Shown: positions 6,432 through 8,429 of the stretch, piece after piece
How the letters are laid out: each line of letters begins with the position of its first letter
Position numbering within the stretch: the stretch's first letter is position 1
Assembly (NCBI GenBank): GCA_021820805.1
Contig: JAKADF010000121.1
Span: 1-8,429, forward strand
Length of the DNA: 8,429 bases
Direction of reading: 5' to 3'
Origin: Bacillota bacterium
Lineage (GTDB): Bacteria > Bacillota > Bacilli > Alicyclobacillales > Alicyclobacillaceae
Position numbers and translations under genes: made by a program
Notes under the pieces: model-generated
The model's database searches: none
Seen by the model: only the letters and a program-made list of their open reading frames with translations
Told to the model about the DNA's origin: nothing

Positions 6432-7298
6432 TCAAGCCTCCCGGCCGCAATCCCGATGAGTAAGCTGAACCTCGGCTTTTTGTGCGAGATGGGCATACAT
6501 ATGTTTGGCAATGGCGACCGAGCGGTGTTTCCCGCCTGTACAACCAATACCAATTACGAGATGGCTTTTTCCCTCTTTGCGATATTCAGGAATTAGAAAA
6601 TCGAGCAGGTCTTCCGTTTTAGACAGAAACTCATTTGTGGCCGGCCATTGCATCACATAGTCATATACCGGGCCATCTTCACCAGTATACGGCCTCAGTT
6701 CATCGACATAATGAGGATTGGGCAAAAAGCGGACATCAAATATCATATCTGCATCAATAGGCACCCCATACTTGAACCCAAAAGACACGATGTGAACAGG
6801 AAGCTGTGCTTTTTGCTCTGTAAATCTTGATTTAAGCTCCTGCTTTAGCCGAGCTGGTTTCCAATTACTTGTGTCAAATATCAAGTCTGATTCTGCACGG
6901 ACATTCGTGAGCGCTGCTCGCTCTGCAGAAATACCCTCGAGCAAACGAGCAGAAGGAGCAAATGGATGTCTGCGTCTGGATTCTTTATAACGTCTGACCA
7001 AAGCATCATCTGTTGCGTCTAAATACACAAGCGTTAAATCTAGATGCGGATGCTGCCGCAAAACACTTAAGGTATCAAGCAATGATTGAAACATTTCACC
7101 CCCGCGCAAGTCGCACGCGAGCGCAACCTTATCGAGCGACCCTCCAGACTGCTCTACGATTTCAACAAATTTAGGGATTAGGGCAGGGGGAAGGTTGTCT
7201 ACACAAAAATAGCCAATGTCCTCCAGGGATTGCATCGCTACAGTTTTCCCTGCACCGGACATGCCTGTAATTACGATTGTTCGTACCCGCCCATCCAT
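6432..7298 (-). CDS. rapZ: RapZ/YvcJ nucleotide-binding protein
   Basis: A 288-residue P-loop ATP/GTP-binding protein of the RapZ (YvcJ, UPF0042) family. In E. coli RapZ is an RNA-binding adaptor that controls GlmZ and hence GlmS; in B. subtilis YvcJ affects competence. Seen: Walker A GMSGAGKT (12-19), a probable Walker B VALACDLR (58-65), RRRHPFAP (108-115), and the conserved C-terminal segments SFGFKYGVP (172-180), DVRFLPNPHY (188-197) and GCTGGKHRSV (252-261). The start ATG has AGGAGG nine bases upstream. It follows yvcI by 36 bases and precedes glmR by three bases. With glmR it probably links nucleotide or UDP-GlcNAc status to amino-sugar supply; an RNA target in this organism is not shown. 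Confidence 0.97.
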   Translation of the reverse strand: MDGRVRTIVITGMSGAGKTVAMQSLEDIGYFCVDNLPPALIPKFVEIVEQSGGSLDKVALACDLRGGEMFQSLLDTLSVLRQHPHLDLTLVYLDATDDALVRRYKESRRRHPFAPSARLLEGISAERAALTNVRAESDLIFDTSNWKPARLKQELKSRFTEQKAQLPVHIVSFGFKYGVPIDADMIFDVRFLPNPHYVDELRPYTGEDGPVYDYVMQWPATNEFLSKTEDLLDFLIPEYRKEGKSHLVIGIGCTGGKHRSVAIAKHMYAHLAQKAEVQLTHRDCGREA

Positions 7299-7334
7299 CT
7301 TGTGTATCCTCCTGGGTTTATTAACGGCAACTCT

Positions 7335-7838
7335 TCATAACGCACTTGCGAGCGTTTTTCCTTGTGTCGCTTCGATATCGTAGTCTATGACCTCGTGGTC
7401 TGCATTGTATGTAAACTTACCAAAAAATACGGTTGTTGCTTGTCTTTCTTCAGCAGTCAGCGTATGTCTTAACATCAGTCTGTCTCCACCGTCCATCGGC
7501 AATAAATCAAGGTCTGCAGGCGTCTTCACTGCCAATTTTCCTTCTCTTGTCTCTGGAAGCAAAATGCCGCTTATATCTTCAGCTACAAATTGAGCAATTA
7601 ATCTCTGCAAAGACAACAAACCATTTTCATCATAAATGTCGAGTGTATAGATTCCACGCAAATGAACCGTGTCAACAGTAAGTCCAGTTTCTTCTTGTAC
7701 CTCTCGTTTTGCAGCCATATGCCACAGTTCACCGGATTCCACTTTTCCGCCAGGTAATACCCACCATCCCCGCCGCGGCTTTTGAAGCATGACGAAACCA
7801 TGGAGATACGGAATCAAGCAATTCACAATCAACTGCAT
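7335..7838 (-). CDS. yvcI: NUDIX hydrolase, YvcI-type
   Basis: A 167-residue NUDIX hydrolase expected to cleave a nucleoside diphosphate linked to another moiety; the substrate is unknown. A complete NUDIX box (G-x5-E-x7-R-E-U-x-E-E-x-G-U) lies at residues 31-53, with GKVESGE and REVQEETGL. It is preceded by QKPRRGWWVLPG as in B. subtilis YvcI, and the C-terminus contains FGKFTYNADHEVIDY, also YvcI-like. The ATG at 7838 is chosen because GAGGTG lies six bases upstream. The longer in-frame ORF to 7916 would translate through a strong terminator hairpin and is unlikely. It is the first gene of the conserved yvcI-rapZ-glmR-whiA-crh cluster. Confidence 0.93.
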   Translation of the reverse strand: MQLIVNCLIPYLHGFVMLQKPRRGWWVLPGGKVESGELWHMAAKREVQEETGLTVDTVHLRGIYTLDIYDENGLLSLQRLIAQFVAEDISGILLPETREGKLAVKTPADLDLLPMDGGDRLMLRHTLTAEERQATTVFFGKFTYNADHEVIDYDIEATQGKTLASAL

Positions 7839-7877
7839 GCTGCTCACCTCTTCTGTAGGATAACACATTAAAACCGC

Positions 7878-7907
7878 AAAAAAAGTAGGCGTCCGTCGAC
7901 GGACGCC
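7878..7907 (-). terminator. Strong intrinsic terminator upstream of yvcI
   Basis: A perfect 20-base palindrome at 7888-7907 forms an 8-bp GC-rich stem GGCGTCCG/CGGACGCC with a TCGA loop. On the minus strand it is followed by TAC and then seven T residues (7884-7878). It is oriented to stop transcription arriving from selB, about 160 bases after the selB stop and 40 bases before the yvcI start codon. It is either the selB operon terminator or a conditional attenuator in a yvcI leader. It clearly excludes the longer yvcI reading frame. Confidence 0.88.
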
Positions 7908-8008
7908 ATTTACCATGTTATATAAAAGGGGGTCAAATGTGCTACACCGTCATCATACACAGACAATATTTCATTTGTGTTACAACCCGTTTAAGAATTT
8001 GTGACATC

Positions 8009-8026
8009 TTCAAAATATATTTTGAA
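8009..8026. repeat. 18-bp AT-rich perfect palindrome between selB and yvcI
   Basis: TTCAAAATATATTTTGAA is fully self-complementary, and outer GAATTT (7995-8000) and AAATTC (8025-8030) form a further imperfect flank. It lies about 40 bases after the selB stop. There is no G+C-rich stem or T-tract, so it is not a classical terminator. It resembles a dimeric-regulator operator or an AT-rich cruciform. No regulator can be named. The remainder of 7839-8067 shows no convincing promoter, tRNA or gene to me. Confidence 0.5.
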
Positions 8027-8067
8027 ATTCTTTGAACAGAGGCATCCTCCATTTAAAGAGGCTGGAT

Positions 8068-8429
8068 TTATGAATCTTTAAGCAACACACGTTCGTCGCC
8101 TTCACGCTTTGTTACATGAATAGAATCCAAATACTCTAGCAGCATGATGGCATACTTCCGGCTGATGGAAAGCGCATCACGAACCATTGCTGCTGTAAAT
8201 CGATTATGCCCATTTGCAATAGAATGAATTACAGAAATTGCTTTTTCATATGTAGAAGCGTGCCAGTACACGCCTGGAAGAGGAGAAATAACTTGACCGC
8301 TCGATATTGCAAAACTAAGCAAAGATTTCACAAGAGGAGCTTGTCTAGCATACCGCTTACACAACTCATCTTCTGCCGGAGCCGCAAAAAGTGCCTGTTC
8401 GAGTTCCGATAAGATAGCTGAATATAAAT
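8068..8429 (-). CDS. selB: SelB selenocysteine-specific elongation factor, C-terminal fragment, runs off right edge
   Basis: The last 119 residues of a protein whose frame stays open to the window edge; the TTG at 8364 is internal and not a start. SelB is the GTPase that delivers Sec-tRNA to UGA codons, and its C-terminal winged-helix domains bind the SECIS RNA hairpin. Seen: two consecutive winged-helix-like units. The first ends in LVKSLLSFAISSGQVISPLPGVYWHA. The second is the signature terminal one, FTAAMVRDALSISRKYAIMLLEYLDSIHVTKREGDERVL. The pattern RD.L..SRKYA..LLEYLD...VT.R.GD.RVL is characteristic of the SelB C-terminus. The GTPase domains are outside the window, so the call rests on this signature. 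It is upstream of, and on the same strand as, the yvcI cluster, separated by a terminator. Confidence 0.88.
   Translation of the reverse strand, partial: LYSAILSELEQALFAAPAEDELCKRYARQAPLVKSLLSFAISSGQVISPLPGVYWHASTYEKAISVIHSIANGHNRFTAAMVRDALSISRKYAIMLLEYLDSIHVTKREGDERVLLKDS

Noticed and set aside
6223..6543. 106-codon minus-strand ORF across the rapZ-glmR junction
   Set aside because: It lies in another frame over two well-supported genes and its translation has no family-like features.
7839..7916. Longer NUDIX start at 7916, adding 26 residues
   Set aside because: The extra codons run through a perfect GC-rich palindrome followed by a T-tract, which is a terminator, while the ATG at 7838 has a good ribosome site and matches the family N-terminus.
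7942..7974. A 10-codon ORF, MKYCLCMMTV, in the yvcI leader that could be a leader peptide
   Set aside because: There is no convincing ribosome site and no run of a single regulatory amino acid codon; an ORF of this size is expected by chance.
8046..8061. Short CCTC/GAGG hairpin just after selB as its terminator
   Set aside because: Only four solid pairs and no T-tract on the minus strand; the hairpin at 7878-7907 is far stronger.
7908..8067. Possible tRNA-Sec (selC) next to selB
   Set aside because: No cloverleaf, no TGA-anticodon arm and no CCA end could be found on either strand in this gap.

Overview
The window looks like core chromosome of a low-to-moderate G+C, Gram-positive Bacillota (Bacillales-type) bacterium. 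The strongest evidence is the run yvcI - rapZ (yvcJ) - glmR (yvcK) - whiA (yvcL) - crh, in the same order and orientation as in Bacillus subtilis. Crh itself is a Bacillales hallmark. The PncA, BI-1 (YetJ-like), MutY, WhiA and YvcI proteins all resemble their Bacillus counterparts. The right edge carries the C-terminus of SelB, so the organism probably makes selenoproteins. Selenocysteine decoding is sporadic in Bacillales and points away from B. subtilis itself, possibly to an Alicyclobacillaceae-like or other environmental lineage. The exact taxon cannot be fixed from sequence reading alone.

Layout, read along the minus strand from right to left: the 3' end of selB (8429-8068); a 229-base gap with an AT-rich perfect palindrome and a strong intrinsic terminator (7878-7907); the conserved cluster yvcI NUDIX hydrolase (7838-7335), rapZ (7298-6432), glmR (6428-5271), whiA (5191-4250) and crh (4146-3886). 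Then come an unrecognised two-helix membrane protein (3812-3258), a DUF402 protein (3116-2601) and the nicotinamidase pncA (2545-1982). One small gene on the plus strand (1645-1863) encodes a 72-residue putative membrane protein; it converges on pncA and diverges from mutY. Finally mutY (1515-382) is followed after three bases by a BI-1/YetJ-family membrane protein (378-1) that runs off the left edge.

The cluster links carbon status to the cell envelope and division. RapZ and GlmR act in amino-sugar and envelope homeostasis, WhiA in division and chromosome segregation, and Crh in catabolite repression. MutY and the YvcI-type NUDIX protein are separate hydrolytic or repair functions. PncA feeds the NAD salvage pathway.

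There is no mobile element, CRISPR array, rRNA or tRNA that I can see, and no sign of a novel defence or biosynthetic system. The points most worth a second look are a Crh with Phe instead of Gln or His at position 15, a GlmR with a two-helix membrane anchor, the terminator placed just upstream of the yvcI start, the SelB terminus, and two uncharacterised membrane proteins.
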